Positions 8,201 to 15,686 of a stretch of DNA of 45,802 nucleotides are shown piece by piece (within the stretch, counting starts at the first letter, position 1; every line of letters starts with the position of its first letter). The DNA is taken from contig DWVY01000034.1 in NCBI GenBank assembly GCA_019119995.1, positions 1 through 45,802 of the forward strand. The letters are read 5' to 3'. Origin of the DNA: Candidatus Mediterraneibacter faecavium. Its GTDB lineage: Bacteria; Bacillota; Clostridia; Lachnospirales; Lachnospiraceae. A model generated the notes under the pieces. That model saw nothing but the letters and a program-made list of their open reading frames with translations, was not told the DNA's origin and did no database searches. The position numbers were made by a program, and so were the translations under genes.

Positions 8201-8934
8201 TCCCGCTTTACTATGACCTGCACATCCACTCCTGCCTCTCCCCCTGCGGGGACGATGACATGACCCCCGCCAATATCGTGGGGATGGCCGCGGTCAAAGG
8301 GCTGGACGTGATCGCCCTTACAGACCATAATTCCTGCAGGAACTGTCCTGCCGCCATGTACCACGGTGAAAAGTACGGCGTGACCGTGATCCCCGGTATG
8401 GAACTGACAACCCAGGAAGAAGTTCATGTGATCTGCCTCTTTCCCACGCTGGATGACGCCCTTCGCTTTGATGCCCTTATATATGAGAAGCTGCTGCCGT
8501 TTCCAAACCGGGAAGATATTTTCGGGAAGCAGCAGATCATGGATGAGAGAGACGAAGTGACCGGAACTGTGAAAAATCTCCTCATCAATGCTACTTCTAT
8601 CTCTTTCGACGATGTGTTCCCGTTGGTTGGATCCTTCCAGGGCATCGCATATCCCGCCCATGTGGATAAGGCTTCCACGAGCCTGCTCTCCAATCTTGGC
8701 TTCGTACCTCCCGGCAGTACGTTTACCTGCGCGGAGTTCCATGACTTTAAAAATCTCCACCGGATCAGGCGCGAGCACCCGTATTTTGAAAATTGCAATG
8801 TGATCTGCTGTTCCGACGCCCATTACCTACAGGATATCCATGAACCGGAATATCAGCTTTATGCAAAGTCGAGAGAAATTTCTGATATACTGGAAACACT
8901 GACAAAGGGACTGCCGATCCATACTGATCTTTGA
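8197..8934 (+). CDS. PHP-domain phosphoesterase
   Basis: 245 residues, complete PHP (polymerase and histidinol phosphatase) domain. The metal-binding motifs are DLHIHSCLSPCG (residues 6-17), LTDHNSC, the PGMEL region and CSDAHYLQD near residue 207. PHP enzymes are metal-dependent phosphoesterases acting on phosphates, nucleotides or nucleic acids; the substrate here is unknown. It closes the plus-strand cassette and overlaps the DRTGG gene by 4 bp. PHP proteins recur next to sensory hydrogenases in clostridia, so it may be the output enzyme (inference). A small TCCCC/GGGGA hairpin in the 40-bp gap to the convergent GH3 gene could end both transcripts. Confidence 0.9.
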   Translation: MIPLYYDLHIHSCLSPCGDDDMTPANIVGMAAVKGLDVIALTDHNSCRNCPAAMYHGEKYGVTVIPGMELTTQEEVHVICLFPTLDDALRFDALIYEKLLPFPNREDIFGKQQIMDERDEVTGTVKNLLINATSISFDDVFPLVGSFQGIAYPAHVDKASTSLLSNLGFVPPGSTFTCAEFHDFKNLHRIRREHPYFENCNVICCSDAHYLQDIHEPEYQLYAKSREISDILETLTKGLPIHTDL

Positions 8935-8977
8935 TCCCTGACAAACAGACCAGGAGGGTTATCCGGAAAATCCCCTT

Positions 8978-11722
8978 TTATCGGGGAATGACACGCAGGC
9001 GGAGCGCTCCGATCTGCAGCCCGTCTGCACCGTAGAAGAACCGGATCGCGTTTTCCCCCTGCCGGATCATCCCGAGATTCTTCTCCCGTGTGATCCATCT
9101 GCCCTCCGTTCCATTGATCTGGATCACGCCCCGGTATTCCTCATTGCAGAATACAGATACCGGTATCTGGGCGAACGGGGTCAGGTCTGCGCACATCTCC
9201 ATAGAGATGATAAGCTCTCCGCCGGTCTTTGCTATAATCCCGAACTGATCTGACCGTCCCTGCTGCGGATCCAGTTTTGCAGCGTCATACTCCAGACCGG
9301 CGTCTTTCATTTCATAATACTCTATCTCATCATCGATCCTGTCCGCAGCCTTTAGTTCCGCTGCCGCCGCTTTTTCGTCCGGACTTACAGCGTCCATCTG
9401 CCGGACCATGGCCGGGGTCTCAAGAATATATGATAAGATGTTGACGGCTGTCCGCTGCAGATATCCCCGGCTCAGTTTCCCCGCCGCAAGCATCTCCTCC
9501 ACATCGTCGTGCTCCGGGTTTTCGGCCGGACATGGAACGCACATATAGAGGTCATTCTGCGCAAGGAGCATAGGCGTCTTTGCTTCTGTGGAAGCATCTT
9601 TTCCCGGATAATTGGCTTTCGCCCACCAGTCTGTCATCACGATCCCCCGGAATCCCCATTCATCTCTGAGAATGCCCGTGCATAATTCTTCATTTCCCGA
9701 CGTCCACAGACCGTTCACAGCGCCGTAGCTTGTCATGACCGAGCGGGCGCCGCCCTCTTTCACCGCAATCTCAAATCCTTTCAGATATATTTCCCGCAGC
9801 GCGCGTTCCGAGACGACCGAGTCGGAAGTGCTGCGTCCTGCTTCCTGGTTATTGCAGCAGAAATGTTTGATCGTATTCCCGATCTTCATCTCCCCCATCC
9901 CACGGGTCTGGGCCGCGGCGATCTTTCCGGTCAGGAGCGGGTCTTCTGAAATATATTCAAAGTTCCGGCCGTTCAGCGGGTTCCGGTGTATATTCATTCC
10001 CGGCCCCAGCAGGGAATCCACTTGATTCAGGCGCAGTTCAAGGCCGGTCATCTCATACAGGCTCTGGATCAGCTCCGGATCAAACGTACATCCCTGCAGT
10101 GTCCCGCAGGGGAGCAGGAATGCTTTCGTGCCGCAGTCCATCCGTATGCCGGACGGGCCGTCTGCACAGCACACGGCAGGGATCCCGAACTCTTCAAGCC
10201 CTTCGCTTACTCCGCCGAACGCCGAGGCCGTACCGGGCGTGACGCGCCCGCTGCACATGCCCTCCCCGCGGAACATCGTGATCAGTTCCTCATCGGGCAA
10301 TTGCGCGATGAACTGCTGCATCGTGACCTTTCCTTCAAAAACGTCTTTCAGCTTATATCCCCTGTCTCCGGTATATGGTATCTCTCCGGGAACATCCCGG
10401 CGGATCTCTGCACTTTTAAGAGGTGTCTCTTCATAGCAGAGGCTTACCTTTCCGTCTCTGATCTGCGGCCGCATCCGGTTAAACGCCCGCACCGGAGCGC
10501 AGCGCTCCTCCAGACGCTCAAGCACCTGATGATCCTCATAGAATTCTCCTGCATATGCCGCGTCCCTTACATTGCCGCCGGCATAGATCCTGTAAACGCC
10601 CGCTTCAAGCACATAGCAGGATTTATCTCCCGTCTTTCCCGAATCATCATATGAGGCGAATGTATATTTGGGGATCTCCAATCTGACTGTCTCTGCGCTT
10701 CCCGGCGCCAGTTCCTTCGTCTTGGCAAATCCGATCAGCTTTCTCAGCGGATTTCCCAGCATTCCCTGCGGAACTTCTGCATAGACCTGTAGGACCTCCC
10801 TGCCAGGCGCTGTTCCCGTATTTTTCACCACAGACTGTATGGTCACTGACTCTTTATTTCTGCCGGCGATCTCTGGCTGTATGTCAAAGGAAGTGTAGGA
10901 CAGTCCGTATCCGAACGGATATAACACGCGTTCTTTTTCGAATGTCTCGAAATACCGGTATCCCACATAGACGTCTTCTCTGTAATAATTTCTGGTTACA
11001 TCGCCAAAATTTTCCGTGGACGGATACGCGCCGATCCCGTCGGCAATGGTATCTGAGAGTCTGCCGCAGGGATTTACTCTTCCGGTCAGTACGTCGGCAA
11101 CAGCGTTTCCGCCCTCCTGTCCGCCCTGCCAGACATACACCACTGCCTGCGGCGCATATTTTTTCACCCAGCTCATATCGATGATATTCCCGGTGTTCAG
11201 AAGCACCGCCGTACACCGGCTGTTCTCTGTAACCTGTCTGATCAGACTTTCTTCCTCTTCGGTCAGCAGCCAGCTCCCCGGCTGATCCGTATTATCTTCA
11301 TCTTCGCCTGCGGTCCTTCCGATGATCACCAGCGAGATGTCGCAGCTTCGGGCAATCTCAAGCATTTCTTCTGTGACGGGCATCTCTTTTTGAAACCATG
11401 GCACCTTTCCCCATCCGTTTCCCCGGTCATAAGGGTGGTCTGCGATCCATTCTTTATAGATCTCCTCCAGCCGCGCGTCTACCAAGATCGTGTCTTCCTT
11501 TTTCAGCGCGTCCAGAATACTGACCGTGTATCTTGTATTGACCAGTCCTCCCGATCCCAGACCGCTTTTATAATAGTTAAAGGCCGCTCTCCCGAAAACA
11601 GCCGTCTTCGCACCCTTTTTCAAAGGAAGCGCGCCCTCCCTGTTTTCCAGCAGCACGCATCCTTCCGCTGCGGTCCTGCGCGCCAGCGCCGCGTATTTTT
11701 TTAAATCCAGTGAATACTTCAT
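8978..11722 (-). CDS. Glycoside hydrolase family 3, reversed domain order (beta-glucosidase-like)
   Basis: 914 residues with no signal peptide, so probably cytoplasmic. The domains run opposite to the common GH3 order: a GH3 C-domain first (about 10-275, with LLENREGALPL and YPFGYGLSYTSF), then a fibronectin-III-like domain (about 290-385), then the TIM-barrel N-domain (about 465-770). The barrel holds GPGMNIHRNPLNGRNFEY (573-590), KHFCCNNQE (619-627) and the nucleophile Asp698 in VMTDWW. The last ~110 residues form an extra, probably beta-rich module. This permuted order is known from rumen and gut Firmicute beta-glucosidases. It would cleave beta-glucosides or similar oligosaccharides; substrate not predictable. 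It follows the KdpE-like regulator by about 45 bp and may share its transcript. Confidence 0.92.
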   Translation of the reverse strand: MKYSLDLKKYAALARRTAAEGCVLLENREGALPLKKGAKTAVFGRAAFNYYKSGLGSGGLVNTRYTVSILDALKKEDTILVDARLEEIYKEWIADHPYDRGNGWGKVPWFQKEMPVTEEMLEIARSCDISLVIIGRTAGEDEDNTDQPGSWLLTEEEESLIRQVTENSRCTAVLLNTGNIIDMSWVKKYAPQAVVYVWQGGQEGGNAVADVLTGRVNPCGRLSDTIADGIGAYPSTENFGDVTRNYYREDVYVGYRYFETFEKERVLYPFGYGLSYTSFDIQPEIAGRNKESVTIQSVVKNTGTAPGREVLQVYAEVPQGMLGNPLRKLIGFAKTKELAPGSAETVRLEIPKYTFASYDDSGKTGDKSCYVLEAGVYRIYAGGNVRDAAYAGEFYEDHQVLERLEERCAPVRAFNRMRPQIRDGKVSLCYEETPLKSAEIRRDVPGEIPYTGDRGYKLKDVFEGKVTMQQFIAQLPDEELITMFRGEGMCSGRVTPGTASAFGGVSEGLEEFGIPAVCCADGPSGIRMDCGTKAFLLPCGTLQGCTFDPELIQSLYEMTGLELRLNQVDSLLGPGMNIHRNPLNGRNFEYISEDPLLTGKIAAAQTRGMGEMKIGNTIKHFCCNNQEAGRSTSDSVVSERALREIYLKGFEIAVKEGGARSVMTSYGAVNGLWTSGNEELCTGILRDEWGFRGIVMTDWWAKANYPGKDASTEAKTPMLLAQNDLYMCVPCPAENPEHDDVEEMLAAGKLSRGYLQRTAVNILSYILETPAMVRQMDAVSPDEKAAAAELKAADRIDDEIEYYEMKDAGLEYDAAKLDPQQGRSDQFGIIAKTGGELIISMEMCADLTPFAQIPVSVFCNEEYRGVIQINGTEGRWITREKNLGMIRQGENAIRFFYGADGLQIGALRLRVIPR

Positions 11723-11765
11723 CCTATCGTTATCTCCTGACTCCCATATGGGCTTTTAATTTTTT

Positions 11766-12452
11766 CTATTTAAACCGGTATCCCACGCCTACTTCCGTAA
11801 TGATATGCTGCGGCCGGGACGGATTCTTCTCGATCTTCCTGCGGAGAGTCGCCATGAACACCCGCAGGGTTCCTGCCTCTACGCCCTCTGCATATCCCCA
11901 CACTTCTTTTAAGATATAATGATGGGTAAGCACTTTCCCCCGGTTGGCGATCAGAAGGAGCAGGATCTTATACTCGATGGGCGTGAGATGGACTTCATGC
12001 CCGTCCACTTCCACACGCCGTCTTTCGTAGTCCACAAGAAGATCCCCGTCTGTAAAGCGCAAGTCCTGATCCGCCGGACGGTTTTCCCTTTTTCTTAAGG
12101 CGGCGCGGATCCTCGCCAGAAGCTCTCCCATATAGAACGGCTTTGTCACATAATCGTCTGCTCCGGCATCCAGAAGCCTTATCTTCTCCGGTTCCTCCTG
12201 CCGTGCCGACACAACGATGATCGGGGTGGAAGCAATCTCCCGGATGCTTCTGACCACGTCCAGACCGTCGCCGTCCGGCAGTCCCAGATCGAGGATCACC
12301 AGATCCGGCCGGTTGGCATAGAAAAGGCTTAACGCCTCTTTTACTGACTTTGCCGTCCAGAACGTATAGTTCTCTTCTTTCAGGCTCATCGATATAAAAT
12401 GGATAATGTATTTGTCGTCCTCAACGATCAATATGGTCTGCTTCTCTTCCAT
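11766..12452 (-). CDS. OmpR/KdpE-family response regulator
   Basis: About 228 residues from ATG 12452 (MEEKQTILIVEDD). The receiver domain has acidic residues at 11-13, phosphoacceptor Asp55 (LVILDLGLPD) and Lys104 (TKPF). A C-terminal winged helix contains LTPIEYKILLLL and the recognition region near GTLRVFMATLRRKIEKNP. The closest family is KdpE. It overlaps the kinase gene by about 30 bp, so the two are coupled. No kdpFABC potassium pump is encoded in the window, so the target is open; autoregulation and control of the downstream GH3 gene are possible. KdpE identity is by resemblance only. Confidence 0.9.
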   Translation of the reverse strand: MEEKQTILIVEDDKYIIHFISMSLKEENYTFWTAKSVKEALSLFYANRPDLVILDLGLPDGDGLDVVRSIREIASTPIIVVSARQEEPEKIRLLDAGADDYVTKPFYMGELLARIRAALRKRENRPADQDLRFTDGDLLVDYERRRVEVDGHEVHLTPIEYKILLLLIANRGKVLTHHYILKEVWGYAEGVEAGTLRVFMATLRRKIEKNPSRPQHIITEVGVGYRFK

Positions 12453-13926
12453 CCCGTTCTGTTCCCCCGTATTCTTCTTCCATTTCTTCCATTTGTACTG
12501 CCGTCTGCGCATTCAGCCAGAAGACAAATCTGGCTCCGCCCTCCGGCCGGTTCTCCGCACGGATCTCGCCTCCATGAGCCTTTACGACTTCCCTGCATAT
12601 GGCAAGTCCCAGCCCCATCCCGTGCTTCTGGTCGGGTCCCCTGCCTGCAAGAGAGACAAATTCACCGAAGATCGTCTCCTCCTGTCCCGGCTCGATCCCC
12701 GGTCCGTTATCCTCCACGACAAAGTACGCCCTGCCGTCCTGATACGACACATTCAGCCGGATCAGTCCGTTCTCTTTCGTATGCTTTACCGCATTATCCA
12801 ACAGGTTTACCAGCACCTGCACGATCAGCCTTGCGTCCACATCCGCGATCAGCACTTCTTCGGGCATGGAATCCTGAAATCTCCTGTGTTCCCTGAGACC
12901 GCTCACATGGCTCTCCGCCTCATACACAAGGTCTTCCACCACTTCTTCTCTCCTGCTGATAAAATCCGCGCCGCTCTCGATCTTCGTCATACTCAGGATA
13001 TTCTCCATCGTGCGGGTCAACCACATGCTCTGTTCCCGGATATCCATTAAAAGCTCATCCTGCTCTTCAGGCCTGGTCACATGGCGCTGCAGGATCAGGT
13101 CGCAGTCGCCGATGATCCCCGTCAGCGGTGTCCGGAAGTCATGGGATATGCTGCGCAGCATACTGCTCTTCAGATGCTCCCGCTCTACCTGAAGCTTCGT
13201 CTTCTCCTGCTTCTCATAGATCCTCTCCCGGTCAAGGGCGATCCCCATCTGCCCCGCCACAGCGCGTATGAAGATTTCCTGCTCCGCACCAAGCCCCCGG
13301 TCTTTCGTAAAGACGATGATCTCTCCCGTCTTACGGGCAATGCCTCCGATCGGGAACAGGACTGCACCTGCCGTGTCCGGCTGTTCGTCCGCACTGCGTT
13401 CGTCCAGCCTGACGGCAGCGTCATATCCGGTATTTTCTTTGATATAGGAAAGGCCAAGATCCGTGATCCGTTCCGTTCCCGTGACATTGATAAAGCGCTC
13501 CGAGAGTTCCGACATATGCCGGGCTGTCCTCTCATTTTCTTCCGCGATCGCTACCTGCCTGCGGAAACGCGCCGTCATAGCCGACGAGATGAACGATACG
13601 ATCAGGAAAAAGATCATCAGCACCACATCGTCCGGATTCATGATCGCAAATGTATGGACCGGCACGGTGAAGAAATAGTTGAAGATCAGCACACTTGCCA
13701 CTGCCCCGACCACGCCGTACTCATATCCCGCCGTAAAGGCACCTGTCAGGATCACGCCGATCAGCAGTACCATAAGGATGTTTTCTTTCATGACTCCGGC
13801 GCGGCTCAGGTAAAGACCGATAAGAGCTGCCGCCAACACGATCGCCGCCGTCCGTCCCAGATAGATCAGCCGTTCTCTATGCATGATTTTCTTTATCCGT
13901 CCGCTTATCTTCTCCATCTGCTTCAT
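12421..13926 (-). CDS. Short KdpD-like sensor histidine kinase
   Basis: 501 residues. A DUF4118-like module of about four membrane helices (residues 22-118) is followed by a GAF-like region (about 140-235), a HisKA domain with His262 in SHDFRTPL and a HATPase domain with DNAVKH, DNGPGI and GMGLGLAICREV. Full-length KdpD (about 900 residues) has an N-terminal KdpD/UspA sensor that is absent here. This class occurs in Firmicutes apart from kdpFABC. ATG 13926 has its Shine-Dalgarno very close; ATG 13917 is an alternative with better spacing. A good promoter lies at 13958-13986. It feeds the response regulator directly downstream. Confidence 0.9.
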   Translation of the reverse strand: MKQMEKISGRIKKIMHRERLIYLGRTAAIVLAAALIGLYLSRAGVMKENILMVLLIGVILTGAFTAGYEYGVVGAVASVLIFNYFFTVPVHTFAIMNPDDVVLMIFFLIVSFISSAMTARFRRQVAIAEENERTARHMSELSERFINVTGTERITDLGLSYIKENTGYDAAVRLDERSADEQPDTAGAVLFPIGGIARKTGEIIVFTKDRGLGAEQEIFIRAVAGQMGIALDRERIYEKQEKTKLQVEREHLKSSMLRSISHDFRTPLTGIIGDCDLILQRHVTRPEEQDELLMDIREQSMWLTRTMENILSMTKIESGADFISRREEVVEDLVYEAESHVSGLREHRRFQDSMPEEVLIADVDARLIVQVLVNLLDNAVKHTKENGLIRLNVSYQDGRAYFVVEDNGPGIEPGQEETIFGEFVSLAGRGPDQKHGMGLGLAICREVVKAHGGEIRAENRPEGGARFVFWLNAQTAVQMEEMEEEYGGTERDGREADHIDR

Positions 13927-13957
13927 TCTCCCTGCATGATGCTTCTTTTTCTCTCTG

Positions 13958-13986
13958 ATATTATCACTTTGCCTCTAGTTTGACAA
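13958..13986 (-). promoter_or_regulatory. Sigma-A-like promoter of the kinase-regulator operon
   Basis: Read on the minus strand: TTGTCA (13986-13981), 17-bp spacer, TAATAT (13963-13958). It points at the KdpD-like gene, whose start is about 30 bp downstream, leaving a very short leader. Confidence 0.65.
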
Positions 13987-14023
13987 TGTGGTTCTTGAGC
14001 CGTACAATGAACACCTGAACAAT

Positions 14024-14052
14024 TTGACATTCTCTGCACACTTTGCTAATAT
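14024..14052 (+). promoter_or_regulatory. Strong promoter of the putative antitoxin RNA
   Basis: TTGACA (14024-14029), exactly 17 bp, then TAATAT (14047-14052). No protein-coding gene follows on this strand, so the promoter should drive a short RNA ending at the hairpin at 14114-14143. Confidence 0.75.
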
Positions 14053-14059
14053 AACTATA

Positions 14060-14150
14060 GAAACAGGCACTACCGATAAGCGGTTAGTTCCAAAATATAT
14101 TAGTTACGAAAAATAACCGCAATCCTTTGGCGTGGGGCGGTTACTTTTTC
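14060..14150 (+). ncRNA. Putative antisense antitoxin RNA (type I system)
   Basis: Inferred transcript from the strong promoter at 14024-14052 to the bidirectional terminator, about 90 nt. Its 3' end is fully complementary to the end of the toxin mRNA, because the genes converge. Its 5' part (CAGGCACTACCG, TTAGTTCC) partly complements two leader elements of the toxin mRNA (CGGTAG and GGGACTAAACC). Both transcripts begin with CAGGCACT, giving an inverted-repeat-flanked locus reminiscent of Enterococcus par/Fst-type architecture. Boundaries are predicted, not measured. Confidence 0.6.
14114..14148. terminator. Shared bidirectional terminator of the toxin and antitoxin
   Basis: TAACCGC (14114-14120) pairs with GCGGTTA (14137-14143), with extra C/G pairing inside. 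T-runs follow on both strands (ACTTTTTC on plus, ATTTTTCG on minus). The toxin stop codon is part of the stem. Confidence 0.7.
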
Positions 14151-14233
14151 ATGTGATCGATGTATGCAATTAAGATTGTAACAACAATACCGAGTATCAT
14201 CAGTACAATGGAGAGCATTTCAAAATCACTCAT
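14141..14233 (-). CDS. Small hydrophobic holin-like type I toxin
   Basis: A 30-residue peptide beginning MSDFEMLSIVLMILG and ending YIDHMKK. A single membrane helix (about residues 5-24) is followed by a short charged tail, matching the putative holin-like toxin family of Firmicutes (TxpA/BsrG/Fst-like small toxins). AGGAGG lies 9 nt upstream of the ATG. It has its own promoter (14348-14376) and a long leader of about 110 nt with a stem (GGTCCCTC/GAGGGAC) that may limit translation. The converging strong promoter and shared terminator support a type I toxin-antitoxin module. Membrane depolarisation is the expected activity from family knowledge. Confidence 0.78.
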   Translation of the reverse strand: MSDFEMLSIVLMILGIVVTILIAYIDHMKK

Positions 14234-14347
14234 AAGTTCGCCCTCCTTTCCAAGATTTCCCTTTGCAGAGATTTCTATGTAATCAGAGGGTTTAGTCCCT
14301 CTGTTGAGGGACCAACCACCTACCGTTCTCTAGCAGTGCCTGATTTA

Positions 14348-14376
14348 ATTTTACCAGAACATAAGTTCGATTTCAA
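14348..14376 (-). promoter_or_regulatory. Promoter of the holin-like toxin mRNA
   Basis: On the minus strand: TTGAAA (14376-14371), 17 bp, TAAAAT (14353-14348). The predicted start near 14341 opens with CAGGCACT, the same word that begins the opposing antitoxin RNA. Confidence 0.65.
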
Positions 14377-14390
14377 CCATATTTTTAAAA

Positions 14391-14428
14391 ACAGCCCCTC
14401 GGAGTAAATTTCCCGAGAGGCTGTTTTT
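14391..14428. terminator. Hairpin terminator between the small membrane gene and the toxin locus
   Basis: The arms ACAGCCCCTCGG and CCGAGAGGCTGT pair with one bulge, and T-rich tails lie on both sides. On the minus strand it follows the small membrane protein gene and would insulate the toxin promoter from read-through. Confidence 0.7.
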
Positions 14429-14457
14429 CATCTTGGATCATATATAATTGTACCCGC

Positions 14458-14637
14458 TTAAGCGGCTTTCTTTTCCTGAACTCCCTTTATCCGCCCGATA
14501 TATGCATACACGTTTCTCACTGTTCCGCCTTTTTCTTCACGTCTGCGCTTCATAAAGCCGTCCACTCCGCGCATGATCCATAATCCGTATGCTCCGCCTG
14601 CCATCATGAGCAGGAATAATAACAAATCTTTCAACAT
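14458..14637 (-). CDS. Small single-helix membrane protein, unknown
   Basis: About 59 residues from ATG 14637, chosen because AGAGGG sits 8 nt upstream (a GTG three codons earlier is possible). One hydrophobic segment (residues 3-22) is followed by a strongly basic stretch MKRRREEK and an AYIGRIKG tail, so an N-out, C-in anchor is likely. I do not recognise the family. It is isolated: 104 bp after the radical SAM gene and followed by a strong terminator, so it may be a monocistronic unit. Confidence 0.6.
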   Translation of the reverse strand: MLKDLLLFLLMMAGGAYGLWIMRGVDGFMKRRREEKGGTVRNVYAYIGRIKGVQEKKAA

Positions 14638-14741
14638 ATCGATCACCCTCTTTTCTTATCTTTATCATAGCCTTTCTTTCATTAAGAGAGTGATAATATT
14701 TGCCGGGCAGGCGTTTAGATTTTGTTTAGACGGTTCTTCAT

Positions 14742-15686
14742 TCAGCAGTTTCCCGTATATACATATTTCAGATACTTCCCTGCCGCATCCCGGAGCCGGT
14801 ATACTTCTCCTACATCCGTGGCCTTCCGGTCCGTCATCCGGTATCTCGGGAAAAATCTTGTCACATGGAGCACGATTTCAGGATCCACAGAAGCGATCCA
14901 TTCCGCCTCCCTCTCCATCTCCTCCGCAGAGTCATTCTCTCCCGGCACGATCAGGGTCGTCAGTTCCACATGGCACTCTTTCGCGGCACGCCGGATAAAC
15001 TCTTTCACCGTCTCAAGACTGCCTCCCAGTTTCCGGTAATACTCCTCTGTAAATCCCTTCAGGTCGATATTCATGGCGTCTATATACGGCAGCAGTTCCT
15101 CCAGTACCGGAAGCTTAGCCGTCCCGTTGGTGACCAGGACATTTTTCATCCCGTGCTCATGGACCAGACGGGCAGTATCCCGGACGAACTCGTATCCTGC
15201 CAGCGGCTCATTGTAGGTAAATGCCACGCCGATATTTCCCCTGCCGCGGCAGTCTTCCGCCAGATCCGCGATTTCTTCCGGCCGCATCATACGCCAACCG
15301 GTATGCTCTGGATCTTCAGCTGCTCCATGTCCTGCACATTCTGCACGCCCTGTTGTATAGGCATTTCCCGGTCTGATCATGGAAATCTCATGATTCTGAC
15401 AGAACGGGCAGGACAGATTACAGCCGTAACTCCCCACGGACAGGATCATGCTCCCCGGGAAGAAATGCCTTAACGGCTTTTTCTCTATCGGATCCAGCGC
15501 CAGAGCTGTCACCTTTCCGTAATTGTCACAGATAATTTTCCCGTTCTCGTTCTTTCTCGCTCCACATCTGCCGTACTGGCCGTCCATTAATCTGCAGTGA
15601 TGGGGACAGACCTGACAGACGGCTGCCGTTCCCACGATTTTCCTACCATGACTGCTGATCTCTGTTTTGCTGATCTCTGTCTTCAA
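14742..15686 (-). CDS. amrS: AmmeMemoRadiSam system radical SAM enzyme
   Basis: 314 residues. The radical SAM cluster motif is CNLSCPFC (Cys89, 93, 96). Before it lies a PflA-like cysteine cluster (Cys24, 27, 31, 41) that may bind metal. The protein belongs to the radical SAM member of the AmmeMemoRadiSam trio; the reaction is not established to my knowledge. The start appears to be TTG at 15686, overlapping the TGA of the upstream MEMO-AMMECR1 gene (TTGA) with an AGGTGG upstream; no earlier or better start is visible. The two genes together carry all three system parts, because MEMO and AMMECR1 are fused. Confidence 0.92.
   Translation of the reverse strand: MKTEISKTEISSHGRKIVGTAAVCQVCPHHCRLMDGQYGRCGARKNENGKIICDNYGKVTALALDPIEKKPLRHFFPGSMILSVGSYGCNLSCPFCQNHEISMIRPGNAYTTGRAECAGHGAAEDPEHTGWRMMRPEEIADLAEDCRGRGNIGVAFTYNEPLAGYEFVRDTARLVHEHGMKNVLVTNGTAKLPVLEELLPYIDAMNIDLKGFTEEYYRKLGGSLETVKEFIRRAAKECHVELTTLIVPGENDSAEEMEREAEWIASVDPEIVLHVTRFFPRYRMTDRKATDVGEVYRLRDAAGKYLKYVYTGNC

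Noticed and set aside
7792-8823. 343-codon minus-strand frame antisense to the DRTGG and PHP genes
   Set aside because: The opposite strand encodes recognisable domains throughout, and this frame has none.
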